A stretch of DNA of 64,000 nt from Sclerodactyla briareus (taxonomy: Eukaryota > Echinodermata > Holothuroidea > Dendrochirotida > Sclerodactylidae): the NCBI GenBank assembly GCA_026419785.1, contig JAODTK010005667.1:62001-126000 (forward strand). The letters run 5' to 3'. The translations under genes and the position numbers were made by a program. Of this stretch, positions 48,075-60,045 are shown in pieces. Every line of letters begins with the position of its first letter. The first letter of the stretch is position 1. The notes under the pieces were generated by a model that saw nothing but the letters and a program-made list of their open reading frames with translations, was not told the DNA's origin and made no database searches.

Positions 48075-48215
48075 GGCTACCTGGCCTCGATCTCGACGGT
48101 CTCGACCTCGACGCGTCTCCAGACCATTCTTTCTGGTCTCGGCCTCAGTCTCGACAACCTGTGGTCCCAGTCTCAGTCTCAAAACCCTTCGGTCCGGAAA
48201 TTATCCGGTCTCGCT
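48075..48215. repeat. Degenerate GGTCTCGRCCTC minisatellite, block 1
   Basis: Six-base units of the type TCTCGR/CCTCGA recur with variation (CCTCGATCTCGACGGTCTCG, then CCTCGACGCGTCTCC, CGGCCTCAGTCTCGAC). The same phrase returns at 49565-49635. Confidence 0.7.
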
Positions 48216-49555
48216 CGAGGCCAGCAAGAAAAATCGGCGTTTTTTTTCTGACAACTCAAAAAAATCAATTTGTGTGTGAACTCGACTATAAATTAGCGAG
48301 TGAAGTGGGCCTTACTTGATTGGCTATTGCCTATATCCACTGTCAAAATAATGCCTATTTCCACAGGAGCTAAAGATAGTAGCAGCACGAACACCAATTT
48401 TGCGCCATTTCTCCTGTGAAATTTCAAATTAGCGAAATCCGCCTTTCACTCGCAGGCAGAGAAAAACCCATCAGATATCGATGGGTAACAGAAAAATGAG
48501 TTTCTAGTTTTTAGTTTTTAGGCACTATTTTCTGAAAAAAAAGAACAGGTGAATAATTGTGATTAATTCATTTCAAGAGGAGGAAGGGGCAGTAATTGGT
48601 AATTGAATTATCCTAGTTACTGCGGTAGCCTACGGTACCGGTATTACTAAAGTCTAGAAGTACAACCCTGGCCTCGTCACTGAATTCCATTTACATGATT
48701 TGGTTATCACAGTTTGACAAGACTTCACATCTACATTCAGTGAGGCTCTATCTCACATACTCTACTTACCCTTCATCGACCACGTGCCACCCGAATAAGA
48801 GAAAGGCGATGGGGTTGCTAACCCGGTACTATGTTAAAGTGCCAGACACTCGGCAGCCATATTTGGGTGGTTATGGTCAATGAAGGGGGTAAGTATTCTT
48901 GTTCACAAATTCATCAGCCCGTTCTGTTTTGTGGAATTTAAGGTGGGCAATGCACAATACGGTCACCACTTGGCCTCGCGAGGATTGCGGGTGTCCTGCG
49001 ATGGTGGTGGGGGTTACGCTTTGGATGGTTAATTGGATACTAAAATGGTCAATAATTTTCCGGTTAGGAGGCCATGGAGGACGCAAAACGAATGCGCCCG
49101 GGCTCCGCTGTGAGATCAGAGGTGGGGAGGTACTCCTTGGCAAGTCGCCGAGACGTTTGTTAATTATACCGTTCCATATTCAGGACTGTTAAATGACATG
49201 GAGATTAGTCCGCATTCTAATTTAGACATGTTATTCTGAATGCGGTGAGGAGTGTATATTGCGGCTCATGGCTTCACCGACAAACGAGTGGCAAACGAGT
49301 GGAGGAAGGAGGGCACTGTGGCAGGGGAGGGCATGCCCACATGGCATCACCCCTGATTTATGCTCTGTGGTTAGGCCGTCCCTTGTCCATCGTTGAAGAT
49401 TGAGAAGTGTTGACTTGTTTCGCAGATTTCAGAACAAACAATGTATCAATGAGCAGAGGCAGTCTGATGCTGGTATCTGATCGATAATAGAAGGCAATAT
49501 GAGTGTGAACATGCCTATAATACAGTTTGAACTTCGGAAGTCGTTGCCCTATACA
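48216..49555. other. Unassigned stretch
   Basis: Open frames of up to 97 codons at 48877-49192 overlap on opposite strands and show no recognisable domain. Nothing else is supported. Confidence 0.35.
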
Positions 49556-49562
49556 CTATATA

Positions 49563-49640
49563 CTTTCGGTCTCGGTTTTGGTCTCGGACCTTGCTGGCCT
49601 TGTGCTTCTGGTCTCGGCCTCAGTCTCGGTCTCGACACCC
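49563..49640. repeat. Degenerate GGTCTCGG minisatellite, block 2
   Basis: GGTCTCGGTTTTGGTCTCGG near 49568 and GGTCTCGGCCTCAGTCTCGG near 49612 repeat the phrase CGGCCTCAGTCTCG of the block at 48.14 kb, 1.5 kb upstream. Confidence 0.7.
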
Positions 49641-49754
49641 TCTGATCTCTCCCGACGAATTGCAGTTCTAGTCCAAGAGAATCATATGGTTTAGATACAT
49701 CTCCTCTGTGATCAATTAACTCAATAAACTCAATTTCTGCCGAAGGAGAACGAT

Positions 49755-50700
49755 CCTATGTGATACTATATGATCAAATTTCTACCTCTTTGGCACAGAG
49801 AGCCAAAGTCTCTGACTTCTTCTCCGTGTCAAGGGGGTGAGACAGGGTTGCACACTCGCCGCACAACACTTTTCAACACGTGTATGGACTGGATTATGGA
49901 TGGGTTGTGAATAGTACCGGCTGTGCATGGGCGTCTCATTCGAGGGGTGTCAGGGCCGAGTTCGTAGATTCTCTACTGTTCAGCCTCCAGGTGTCATGGA
50001 CCGAGACCAAAATCCAGTCGTTTCGGGATCTTGAACAGTGCGCGCTGGAGTCTGTTCAGGTGTTGCGAGAACGTGGAAGTAACCGAGTCATTGGTTTACA
50101 CCGGCAGTGTCATTAGTGACTCGCAAACCCCAAAAACCCTGCGAGCCCGAGCTCAGTAGACGCCTTGGACTGGCGTATGCAATCAGTGGAAAGTGGGTCC
50201 GGCGGTCGCGATATCGAGCAAAAAAGAACCAAGATCCGTGTGTTTGGGCCTATTAGATCCAGTCTTGCTGTCTTCTAGTGAGGCTTGGACGCTGTTGTGC
50301 TGAGGTGGAGATTGGGCGTTGACGTCTCACTTCACCACAAACTCTGTTACCGCTGACTAGATCACGAATCTGAAGCCAGGGTCTCGAGACGGTGGGGAGG
50401 GTGGAGGGAGTTGCCTGAACTTCGTGATCGCCAACTGCGCCTCTTTTGGGAGTATGGCGCGATTCTCGGGCGGACGATTCCAGCCCACAGTGTTCTGTGC
50501 GTGAACGGGACTTGGGTGTGCGCCGACTGTTCGGGAGCCAGTTAGCTCATGGTTGGCGCATCTTCGAGGGTACCTCAGGGAGTTGAGGATGGGGGGGGGC
50601 AAGGCCCAGGCCTGGTCGCTTACCCGGAGGAGGCCGGGCGATGGAAGCAGTGGGTGGATGCCGTTAGCTGCCTCCCGCAGCGATGCCCATGAGTGCCACA
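49755..50700 (+). mobile_element. RTE-like non-LTR retrotransposon, 3' RT fragment
   Basis: The plus strand reads SVSDFFSVSRGV in one frame and RVKGVRQGCTLA (49825-49860) in another, the GVRQGC motif of an RT palm. Then come FNTCMDWIMDG, VSWTETKIQSF near 50.0 kb, ESLVYTGSVISDS near 50.08 kb, a DRRLGLAYAISGKW block near 50.16 kb and a GEAWTLL-like stretch near 50.28 kb. The order fits the 3' half of a widespread RTE-type LINE. The catalytic xADD segment appears to be deleted between about 49.93 and 49.98 kb, because the text jumps from the TGCAWAS-like to the LLFSLQVSW block. It is a defective fragment. Confidence 0.75.
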
Positions 50701-51084
50701 TGAACGCGCCAAACTGACAATTTTATGTGTATCTGAAAATCACGGAGAGATCAGTTGTTTTGTCTGCGAATGCATCATCGCAATTAGTTTATATTTTATG
50801 CAATATGCTGGTTACATTTGTATTTTTTTCCTTGAAGTAGATCTCCAGAGTAAGTCCACACACACCATACACACTCGCGTGCATCTCCCCTGTTGGACCC
50901 TCCAACAGAGGAAAAAATAGGAGTACCCAACAGCAGGATATGTCTTACTCACCATGATCATTCACCTAGCAACCGTTGTATGTAACCACATTAAAGATAT
51001 TGGTCATTTGGGCCATACTGACGAAAATATCCCATGCATTCAAGGCCAATAAGTTAATAAAAACAAGACGTGGTTTCAAATCAA

Positions 51085-51090
51085 TTTATT
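51085..51090 (-). terminator. Poly(A) signal AATAAA
   Basis: A canonical hexamer on the minus strand directly follows the stop codon of the terminal exon, with a T-rich stretch ahead. It supports the exon call and its strand. Confidence 0.6.
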
Positions 51091-51280
51091 GAAATGATAA
51101 CTACACAACAGGTATTGTTATTACTCCCCGCCGAATAGCGGTATGGCATACCAGGCTGATGGTCATCCAATAGGTGTGGAGGTCCATGTACTTTTTGAAT
51201 GTGTCTACTGAGAGCGAAGAACTCTCAGCCAGATTTAGAAGGTGAGTACGCACCACGTGGTCAGTTTGCGTTTTGTCCAC
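51085..51280 (-). CDS. 3' terminal exon of an unidentified gene
   Basis: On the minus strand a clean polypyrimidine acceptor (TTTTTTTTTCTCGCCAG) opens a 59-codon frame, VDKTQTDHVVRTHLLNLAES to AIRRGVITIPVV, ending in TAG. An AATAAA poly(A) signal (plus 51085-51090) lies about ten bases after the stop, so the 3' UTR is very short. The frame is unbroken. The sequence is amphipathic with one hydrophobic stretch (WMTISLVCHTAI). I do not recognise the family. Upstream exons, expected at higher coordinates, were not found. It could belong to a small gene between 51.3 and 55.4 kb. Confidence 0.6.
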
Positions 51281-51380
51281 CTGGCGAGAAAAAAAAATCA
51301 ATTCATTTACTTTACGTTTGGAACTTCACAGTCAATGCTGTGTGTATTTCTATGATAGGCCTACAGCTGGGTCTAGTGAA

Positions 51381-51560
51381 ACAGAGGAGAGTACGAACGT
51401 GGAACAAAATAAAATACCCAAATGATGAACAAGAGCGCACTGTCAGATAGCATATTCATGAGATCTAGCCGCTAAGAGGATTCTTCTCGCGAGTTTGAAT
51501 GAACATCTAACTGCTACTGAACTGAAAACATGTCATGTAGCTAATGAGTAGCATTGTCCA
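51381..51560. repeat. Dispersed repeat, copy 2 (pair with 6174-6345)
   Basis: Shares GTACGAACGTG, AACAAGAGCGCACTGTCAGA, CATGAGATCTA, GATTCTTCTCGC and AAAACATGT words in the same order and strand as the copy beside the jockey-like LINE. No LINE coding sequence adjoins this copy. Confidence 0.6.
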
Positions 51561-52340
51561 GCATCCGTTCTTATTAGTTAGTGTTTGCTGTTCAGTCCCC
51601 TAGGAATGAGCTTCCGTTCTACCTATACTCCTTGTTCTCTTTCCTTTACCTCGGAACTGCGTCACTGCCTAATCCCCCAATTTTTATATTATATTAAGCC
51701 CCGATTGTAACCGCCATTCCCCAATCATGGGACATTTGTGCGAGTCTCTTTCCGAACCCCGTGGTCTCAAAAAGGATTGCCTCGCATTTGATTGTAGCGT
51801 CACGGAGCACTACCTGATAGCACCTAAGTAATTACCACATATGTACATAGCGTTGACTGATGTTGACCCCATGTATACTAGTCAACGGTTGGCTTTGTAC
51901 GCTGGCGTTGAGCAAATGGATACCAACCAGCAAATAGCTTAAATAAAACCACGTTGTGTCTCAGTGTTGATCAAACATTTTAATGCCACACAATGTGTTG
52001 CTAGCGTGGCCCAAAACCCATTGTCAACGTTAGCTCCGCGTGTGTGCCACCAAACGTATGCTTCTGGCCTATGCATACATTGTAGTACAGTACTGAAAGA
52101 AACGTTTAGATCAAGGACAAGGCCTGAATGGGCTTCATCTACTTTGCCTGAGATGACAGAGCAAGCCATAAGAAAAGCACAGTAGAATACGCGGGAAGGG
52201 GAAATCGAAGGAATACCCATTCCTTACATTACCGATCGAGGGGGGGTAATTTGAAATGTTGGTTTGCATGTGGATATCCCCAAAAGGTACCGCAAAGAGA
52301 GGAATTATGGTTGACCTGGCGAAGGTATTTTAGAAGCCGA
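51561..52340. other. Unassigned stretch
   Basis: Fully overlapping frames of 73 codons (plus) and 93 codons (minus) at 51939-52220 are open on both strands. Neither has a recognisable motif nor clear splice sites. An AATAAA occurs on the plus strand at about 51943 without an identified upstream gene. Confidence 0.35.
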
Positions 52341-52344
52341 CCCG

Positions 52345-52440
52345 AAAAAGGGCAGTATCCTGGTTGCCTCGGCTGGGACTTGATAGGCTTCGATCCTCTG
52401 ATCGGCAAGTATCACGGCATACGAGGCGATCGGTCGGTGC
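52345..52440. repeat. Dispersed repeat, copy 2 (pair with 34735-34830)
   Basis: TTGATAGGCTTCGATCCTCT then GATCGGCAAGTA matches the copy in the last SLC23 intron, in the same orientation. Confidence 0.5.
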
Positions 52441-55415
52441 GCGATCAGAACCATAAATAGGCTAATTCTGCATCGTAAGTCAGATAGGTAAAACATTACT
52501 TTTTAATAATTGCATAAATTATGCAAATTAGATAATCAACATATGCCATGCTAGAAATCTAACAGTTTATTTACCCTTATGGTTACCATATACACCGAAT
52601 AACATTGCCAACGAGTCCACCAGTCATAACATATCTTGTACGCATTGACTCCGATCTATGCCCATTCATGCAAGTTAGTATGGTCGCTCGGGCTGAAAAT
52701 TGGGCTACAAGACTCTCGTGCTTCCGCATAGATTGCGCCCACTATATACATACGTGACGTACCAATCGCCCATATGTTACTGTACTGTGGCAACACTTTG
52801 GCAGCCAATTGAAAGCGCGCGGCATGCTGTAAATGCCACCCAAAACAGAACGATTCGCTCAAATTGGTACATGCAGTAAACCAACGAGTTTTCATTGTCG
52901 AGCAATGAGAACGCGTCAGTTGCGGCTAAATTATGCCAATATTGAGGCAGGTATGGGGCCATATACGAATTCAATTTCTGTGAAGACTTTATTATTCTGC
53001 GATTTTGTAAATAGTTCTTCGCAATTGTGCTGTTAGAATTTTCAGGATGTGGCCTCTTTTGTGACTACCCCTTCCCACACTGATATGAAAACAGATATCG
53101 TACTAGACATACATCTAGGCTTAGCGCTAGGCCTACGTAGCTTGCCATGTGTGGCCCGAGGCGAAGAACAACATAGGCAACATACTCGACAATTTAGGTG
53201 AATGATATGACAAGACCAAACGTCTTTTTGCAACTAGGGTACTCCAATTACCTAGCGCAGTCCATATTCCAAGTCAGTGGCCTCCTAGGCCTTGTCAGAT
53301 GTATTGCACGCGATGGAGCCGATTGACCATATTCAGCAGAGCAAAATTGCTAGACCATTTGGTATGACTGCAGATTAACCCCAGCCAATAGTAGTGCGGT
53401 GGCAAAACGTGAAAATTCCAGCTATTCCTATCTACTCCCACGGGTGACCCCCAAAAGGAAGGCCTGAACAAAAACTACGAAACGAAAACTTTGAAGCAGC
53501 AGCGTCACTCTACATGGAGTGCTAACTGAGGGGTGCCGGAAAGGAGGTCGCTACAAAGACTGCGCCCCAGATCACTAAGATCTACCTCTCATTCCACCTC
53601 CTCCTCTCCCTCCCCCATTTTCATGCATTTCTGATGAGGTACATCTTAAAACCACAGGCAGAAATGAAATGAAAAAGAAAGTGTGATGGTCATGCCCAGG
53701 GGACACTGCCATCAGTGGTCTAGTGTATCAGCAGCCTAGGGCATCAGGTCAGTGCTGCAGGAACTCTGACCCTCTATCGGGCAAATCCATGCATGGTGCC
53801 GCGCTGCTTTGGGGATCTTCTGTCTTTATAATAATTTGGGGCTTAGGCTTTTGGAGGTCTTTGGTTTCCCTTCTGGAGATCTAAATTTTTAAGGCACACC
53901 CTTGGGCACACCGTGCCCGCAGTGCCTGATTTTTTCTCAAATGGTTACTGCCGAGCAGAGGATCAATCCTATCCAAGGCCTAGCAAGGGTGAAGACCTGG
54001 ATGCTGCACCTAATTGTCAGCAGCGAATATAACTCAGAAGCAAACATTCGAAAGTTAAATTGGGGAAAGATTTTAGCAATTATTGTATTCGTAAGTTTAT
54101 TGCGCTCCACAACAACGAAAATTGTGAGTCAACATCTGGTAGAACCATACATTTCATAGTGTACAGACAAGGGTCATGTAAATGTTGATGCTTGCTATAT
54201 TTTCAATTCATTTTCCTTGGTCAGGGTATTTAAGGATAATTAGATGCTGGGTGCGCATTATCTCAGTGGGGTAGCACTCTACAGCATCATAGGTTGCCCT
54301 AGACTTCGAGTCGAGCATAACTCAAATGTCATTGTTTTCATGGACTCGCTTGTCTGCCATATAGGTTGACATAATCAGTCTGAATGAAATTCTGAACATG
54401 CTGCACAGGGGAGGTATAGGCTATAACATGCCCAAAAATCCCCAACATTGATTAATCAAAAATGGAGCAGAGTGGGGTGGAGGTTAAGCTGTTGGGCTGT
54501 AAAAGCTATAACTGTTTCAAGCACTTCTTGGACTCTTCTTGCTGCCTTCTCTCACTCCTTTGATCAGTCAGTAAAATGTTATTTTACCTTTTACCAATTG
54601 TCTGAACTATGGAAGCATCTCGCTTCAATTTTAAGGAACATTGTGAGCAGTGCTGGGGAGTCAGAGGCCTCTAGAAAACACTAAATACGGGAATAACTGC
54701 TTTTACAGCATGTGAGTGATCCTTTTATATTAGGTAGATTGTAGATATTGGATGGCCACGCCAAAATAAAGGAAATGCAAATGAAATGATACACTGTTGT
54801 GATTTCCCTGTACAGTGTATGTTAAAACTTTCTCAGAGATGAGATATAAATAAATATACAGATGCATGCATGTTATACATATTAAAGGAAATAAGATTAG
54901 ACATCGTGAATGAGTGGTACAGGACTATAATAACCATACTAGACCAATATGGGGGAATTTCATACATTAGATATTAACAATGGGAATTTACATGAGAAAT
55001 TAGAGGTTACGTCTTAGCAGTACTATTAATTTGCCATAATAGATGTTAAAGATATGGGACTTAGTAGAGGTTGAAAATAATAATCTGGGATTATTTTTCA
55101 GCAAATCCTATTGATAATTTGCAGGTCCTTTCGGGAAATCTATTTTCCTATAGCATAAAGTCATTTTTCTAATAAGTTTAACTGCAGATGCCAAAGAGGG
55201 AAACGGTCATTTCCTTGAAAAAAAAGCCAAAAAAAAACAAAGGCCTAGTAGAATTCCAAGTTTCATACATATCAAAATATTGATTGATGAATAGTACTAA
55301 TATATTCTTAAAAATAGATTCTACAAGTAGTGTATATATGCATGAGATAAAAAGGTGTTCATGCCATCGAATATACATTTACATTCAAGCGGAATCTGTA
55401 TCATGTGCTGAATGT
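52441..55415. other. Unassigned, AT-rich stretch
   Basis: Contains no recognised exon or element. The 53.7-54.7 kb part has several plus-strand frames (85 and 78 codons) that resemble nothing known to me. The missing upstream exons of the terminal exon at 51.1 kb could lie here. Confidence 0.35.
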
Positions 55416-55672
55416 TTAGACAGTATTTAACAACAGGCTACGACCTTTTGATTCTCTGGGTTTGAACAGAACAAAATTGCTTAGAGTTTTCCTCACCTTA
55501 TGATCTGTGATTTTTTTTTTCGTTTGTTGATGATTTAGCCAGGTGTTTGCCATTCTGATTTTAATGTAACATGATGACAGTGCCTTGATCAAAATAAAAA
55601 TTATGGTAAAAGTCAGCAGACAGGTTTCAAACATTTGTTCATGGAGGCCAGGGTCATCAAAGAACCCTTTGG
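55416..55672 (-). CDS. SLC16-like exon 5 of those found: last TM and C-terminal tail
   Basis: On the minus strand the exon begins after GGGGAGACTGCAG; two bases complete the codon left by the previous exon's phase 1 donor. It then reads KGFFDDPGLHEQMFETC, a hydrophobic segment LLTFTIIFILIKALSSCYI, and a basic tail (KIRMANTWLNHQQTKKK...) to a stop. A final transmembrane helix followed by a charged cytosolic tail is what a monocarboxylate transporter should have here. The assignment rests on phase, topology and position, since this end is poorly conserved. The distance to the previous exon is 3.1 kb. Confidence 0.55.
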
Positions 55673-57062
55673 CTGCAGTCTCCCCAGTACAATCTGAACA
55701 TGTGAAATTTTTTTTGTTTATGGCTGATGAAGGCCTGAGCATGAGGAGCTGCCTTGTGTGGAGGCGGGCGAGCATATCTTTGACACATTTTTTTTTGTAA
55801 TTAAACGGCGACCACCACATCTTTGAAGGTTGATCAGTCCACCCAATTAATCCTTCCTTAAATTAGTCCTAATTGGTGATACCTAGGCCTACTGTATTGT
55901 TTTGTAAACAGCCCGCTATCATTCTCAACAGATAGGCCTCTAGCTTTGACAATACCGTCCGGCGAAAACGCAACACAGCATTTTCTGTACCAGGTGTTTG
56001 TTTTCTGCAGTTTGGCTGCGCAGCTAGGCATCCGCTGTTTCGAATAATGCATTCACAGCATTCACCGCGCGTTCAATCGGCTGCAAACTACAGAGCCGAT
56101 CTTCAGTCTATCTCTATTAATATGTCTATGATTGCGCGCACACACTTACAAACAAACAAACAGACGAGAAGTACAGAAAGACAAACAGGACGAACGGACA
56201 GACAATTACACACGCACACATGGACCCACGCGCGCACACAAAAACGAACCGAGACCTATCTGGACTATGGGGATGGGTACAAACCGCTGATAGCAGAAAC
56301 AATGATAATTGTGACGGTAATGTTGTTTTGTTGGTCAGTTGATTTTACGTTTTTAGATACACCCTTTCACATATTATTTTTTTCATTTACAAAATTGCGT
56401 TATAAATGGAGGTAATTATTATATTAAGGTCAAAAAAAATTTATTACTGTGACGGCGTTAATGATAATGTGATAATAAAACAAATACAACACCAATACCG
56501 ATTGGTTAGCCTACGTGGATCACGCGATTCTTCTTAATCTGATACATCATCTGTCTCCTGCTCACTCGAGGCCCAATAAAAGATAACCGGCGTGTTATTA
56601 GACACATGAAACCGTTGAAACCGAACACGTACCGAGTAGAATAGCTATGTCTGTGATGAATCCTGTTGGGAAAGGAAAATATGTAGGGATAAACCATAGA
56701 ATTAAACACGCAGATTGGACTGCAAATGCCCGAGACGGACTGACTGACTGACTGGCAGACTGACTGACTGAATGGAAGATGACGACGAAAGTATTCGTTC
56801 TTCTTGTGTCTGTCTGTTTAATCCACAGAGGAGGAGAGATTATGCATGATATGCAAGACTATCAATAGTGGTGTATGAGCAGTTCATGCTTATAATAATC
56901 TGCATATCATCTGGAAATCAAACAAATTAAAACAAACTATAAGTTGGTTTTCTTCCGAGCTTGTGTTGAAAGCATTCCTCTCTGCGGATGGATGCACCTA
57001 CACACGTCTTGAGGGTGCAGAACATTTCATGGCGCGATCACAAGACTAAGGCTGGGATCTAC
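55673..57062. other. Intron of the SLC16-like gene, first part
   Basis: Holds a low-complexity plus-strand tract near 56146-56240 rich in ACAA, CAGA and CACA words, and a (GACT)n run near 56733-56770. No exon is recognised. Confidence 0.4.
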
Positions 57063-57304
57063 GATGGTATTTCACCAATTTCAATTGTGGTCACTCAACG
57101 TTGGGGTAAAAGAGCCAGGTGTGTGGCCACGGCTGACCGAGCATAGGATCAGGTCATCTCTGATGTAATCTTTATAAGCCTTCCATTTCCAACCAGGGAA
57201 TTTAAGACCATTAACTACGGTTGAGGCACCAACCAACTCAATGATGACCTTCCAAGTCAGATGATGGACAAAGCCTCCAGGCGTTGTGTTGTGAACTTCA
57301 TCTC
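57063..57304 (-). other. Unidentified open segment
   Basis: On the minus strand a clear frame reads EVHNTTPGGFVHHLTWKVII, ELVGASTVVNGLKF, PGWKWKAYKDYIRDDLILCS and VSRGHTPGSF before a stop. It has a natural amino-acid mix with several Trp and looks more like protein than noise. I do not know the family. It lies within the intron between the last two SLC16-like exons, so it may be a transposon remnant or a nested gene. Confidence 0.35.
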
Positions 57305-58752
57305 GAATGCATGAAGAATGAAACTATAAGTAGTAGCATGGAACAGTTCAAGGAGAAAAGTTCGTCAAAACCATGAACAAATTACACAAAAACTATAAAA
57401 AAAATAGAACAAGAAAACTTGGAAAACCGTGATCAAACCACCTTGTTGAGATCCCACATTGAGACAACAACTCAAAATGTGGTCTTGAGACCTGACAATA
57501 ATACTTTTATCAAGAGGAATGCAAAACTGACGTTTGCCCAAGCAGAGAATCAACTTCCAGAATCATCGAAATTATTCATATAGGCCAGAAGAGTATCGGA
57601 CAAACAATTGGTCAGCAGTATACTTGAGATCTTTACTTTCTCCTCAATGAAATTGTAGGCGTACAAACAATTTCACCGATATTGAAGGGAGACACACAAA
57701 CACTTTAACCGACACAATTGTTCTTTTATCCTATATTATATTATATATAAAATATTTGGTAACAGCCCAATTCACACAAAAAGAGCCCTGAACGTCGATC
57801 AGTAAACTGTCTTTAACTTTCTCCTTCTTTCTGATATAGGCAACCTGCAAGTCGATTCTGGCAACAGAAAATGAATACTTGCCGGAACTTCGTTGCGCAT
57901 TGAACTGATCTGGTTTATTTTCGCCGCCTGAATATTACCCATCGTTGCATGTCCAACACAGCTCTTTGTTTTTCATTGGCTGGGATGCTTTTCCGGAAGA
58001 TGTAAACTCTCATACCTTATGACTTTCCGAGAGAAAAATCTTACACCAGCCTTACATTGTTGAATTAGGATAACTATTCATTACTAAATCCCCGACGGTG
58101 TTACCTATGTAGGTAAATGTCAGAATTTAAAATAGAGGTTAGAACTGAAAATCCATTCATATCGAACTAAGTCTGTAAAACAAGTAGTAGCCTTCGAGAC
58201 CCCCTCTCCCACCACACATATAACAACCGCAGAAGAAGAAGGATGGATGACTTTTGCGCTGGATCATGGAATCCGAAAAGCATGGTGATTCCTCAACATG
58301 TCCAGTCATCCTTCAACACCAAGCCTACACAATTATACCAGCAACCATTTCCCGTGTCTACTCCACTGAGGAAAGTTGCTAGAGCAGTAACAAGAGTTAT
58401 TTCTGCCGGTTAGAAGGGAAAGAAAGAGCATTCGATTAATTAGTTTTTATCCGATTTCACAATGATTTAGGCTTGATTTTGGCATTAGGCTTCGTAGTTA
58501 GTCAGTTAACTTGGTAGTTATTCAACTAATCAGCCTCAGCAACTATTCAACTCGAAAAGGTGCGTAGCTCAAAAATATCAAACTGCATTCGGCTGTTGAT
58601 TCCACGGATGTTTTAGGACTTTATAACTAGGCGATTTATTTACCGCACTAGTTATCTATTTGAATAACTATACATGGTTGGTTACATAGCTCGGGATTAG
58701 CTTGAAAGAAGGACATACATCTCGAACATGTTTGAAAGCTGAGAAGACTCAC

Positions 58753-58951
58753 CTGAAATGAAGCCTGCTAGTTGTCCACCAGTTCCGCACACAAAATAGC
58801 TCACCACCAACGCTTTGTGGAAATGGTATCTACACACAACGGATTGCATGAATCCTGAGAGAGCGGAGATGCTTAACCCTAGGCAAAGGCCAGTGCTAAG
58901 TGCTAGTCCATTGAGTAAATATTTATCCCCTACGAACATGCTACTGAGGAA
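58753..58951 (-). CDS. SLC16-like exon 4: C-terminal half helices
   Basis: On the minus strand the exon follows ACAGTCTCAG and ends TTTCAG|GTGAGT. It reads MFVGDKYLLNGLALSTGLCL, GLSISALSGFMQSVVCRYHF, HKALVVSYFVCGTGGQLAGFIS. Two or three hydrophobic helices and the closing G(T)GGQLAGFISG pattern match the late helices of monocarboxylate transporters (GxxxLxGPPxxG). A one-base frame break near its start is needed to join the preceding exon, as the incoming phase 2 would otherwise meet a stop. Confidence 0.72.
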
Positions 58952-59054
58952 CTGAGACTGTTAAAAAGAAACATAAGTAGACAGCTGTTGTAAATATTGG
59001 CTTGGCCGTATTGGAAAAGAAAAAACATCACTTATCTTCCTATGCAACGCCTAC

Positions 59055-59534
59055 GCTCCAGCAGTCGCGAGAAACACCGCTTCATTCTCGGTCAACCCAG
59101 CTGATGTCCCGTGAGAGATCAAAAAGATCGTCCATGACGTCATGCAGTCGTATGCGCCAACTCGGTCACGACGAAGGCCGGGTATGACCATGTTGGATAA
59201 CCATCTGATACAATCGCTCATGATTCCTCCAACAATAGGTTCTCCGTCAGATTGAGCGCCTTCTTCCGCATTGTTCTCCAAGGTGCCAACTTCTCCATTC
59301 CCACCGGTCTCCCTCAGGGCATCCCGCAGACGACGTGGTTCAAGGAAAAGGTCCCGTAGAGAAATATTGCATAGGAATGACCGTACTCGTCCACAAGCCA
59401 CTGCATCAGCTGCGGCAGGGCGGCTACTCCGACGAAAATGAAAACCTGGGCGAGAGATACAGCCTTTGGAAAGTTCGACTGAAATACCTCCTCGAGTAAA
59501 AGACTGAAGGCAAGCCTGCATACCAAACCCGAAT
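59055..59534 (-). CDS. SLC16-like exon 3: central exon, TM4 to TM7
   Basis: On the minus strand the exon starts after GTTTCACACAG and ends at GGAGC|GTAGGC. The first frame reads FGFGMQACLQS, the family (G)xGxGxxxxPS. A frame break leads to LLLEEVFQSNFPKAVSLAQV, FIFVGVAALPQLMQWLVDEY and GHSYAIFLYGTFSLNHVVCG, matching YFxKRRxLAxGxxxxGxxxGxxxxPxLxxxLxxxYGWRxAxLxxGxxxLNxxVCG. A second break leads to a 60-residue polar central loop with NNAEEGAQSDGE. A helix-like segment and FLATAGA follow at the end. The large loop between TM6 and TM7 is typical of SLC16. Confidence 0.8.
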
Positions 59535-59584
59535 CTGTGTGAAACAAGCATGTTCAACTTAGGTTGCATATTTGCTTAAGATGG

Positions 59585-59720
59585 ACCCATTTCTAGTGTG
59601 AGGTCAATGGTCATTGAAGGTCGTGAGTGGGTAAAACTGAAAATAACATGTCAGCACGACTTCTAACGAACCCAAGTATGTTATCACATTCAAATTAGGT
59701 ATGTTGGAAAAAAACCCTCA
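59585..59720. repeat. Intronic relative of the 28.7-29.4 kb modules
   Basis: GAGGTCAATGGTCATTGAAGG, AACATGTCAG and a CGAACCCAAGTATGTTATC stretch recall the modules in the large SLC23 intron, which carry GGTCATTGAAGG and AACATGTCAG in the same order. This copy lies just upstream of the central SLC16-like exon. Confidence 0.45.
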
Positions 59721-60045
59721 CGGAAAATAGCCAATGACTAGCCATAAATCAATTCAAATAGGAATTGTTATAGGCACATATAATTGAGTTTGGTGAAGTT
59801 CCTGAGAAGCTTGCCTCAAGAAAGCATGTTAGAACAATATCTGACGAACGCACATCATCTCTCGTATTCAATTGAAACTAGGTATAGGAGACTTATTTCA
59901 GTATTGCAGTGTTTCGGTATGATTCGTCTACATTAGAGGCTACTGGAAGGACGCTCCACGCGAAAGAGGATGGTATCATCGACGAGAGGGAGGAGGTTCG
60001 TCAAGAAACGTTCTTACCTTTTGCCACGATGGAACTAGCTCTTAC

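Noticed and set aside
51939-52220. 93-codon minus-strand frame as an upstream exon of the 51.1 kb gene
   Set aside because: Both strands are open, no acceptor or donor is clear, and no motif is seen.
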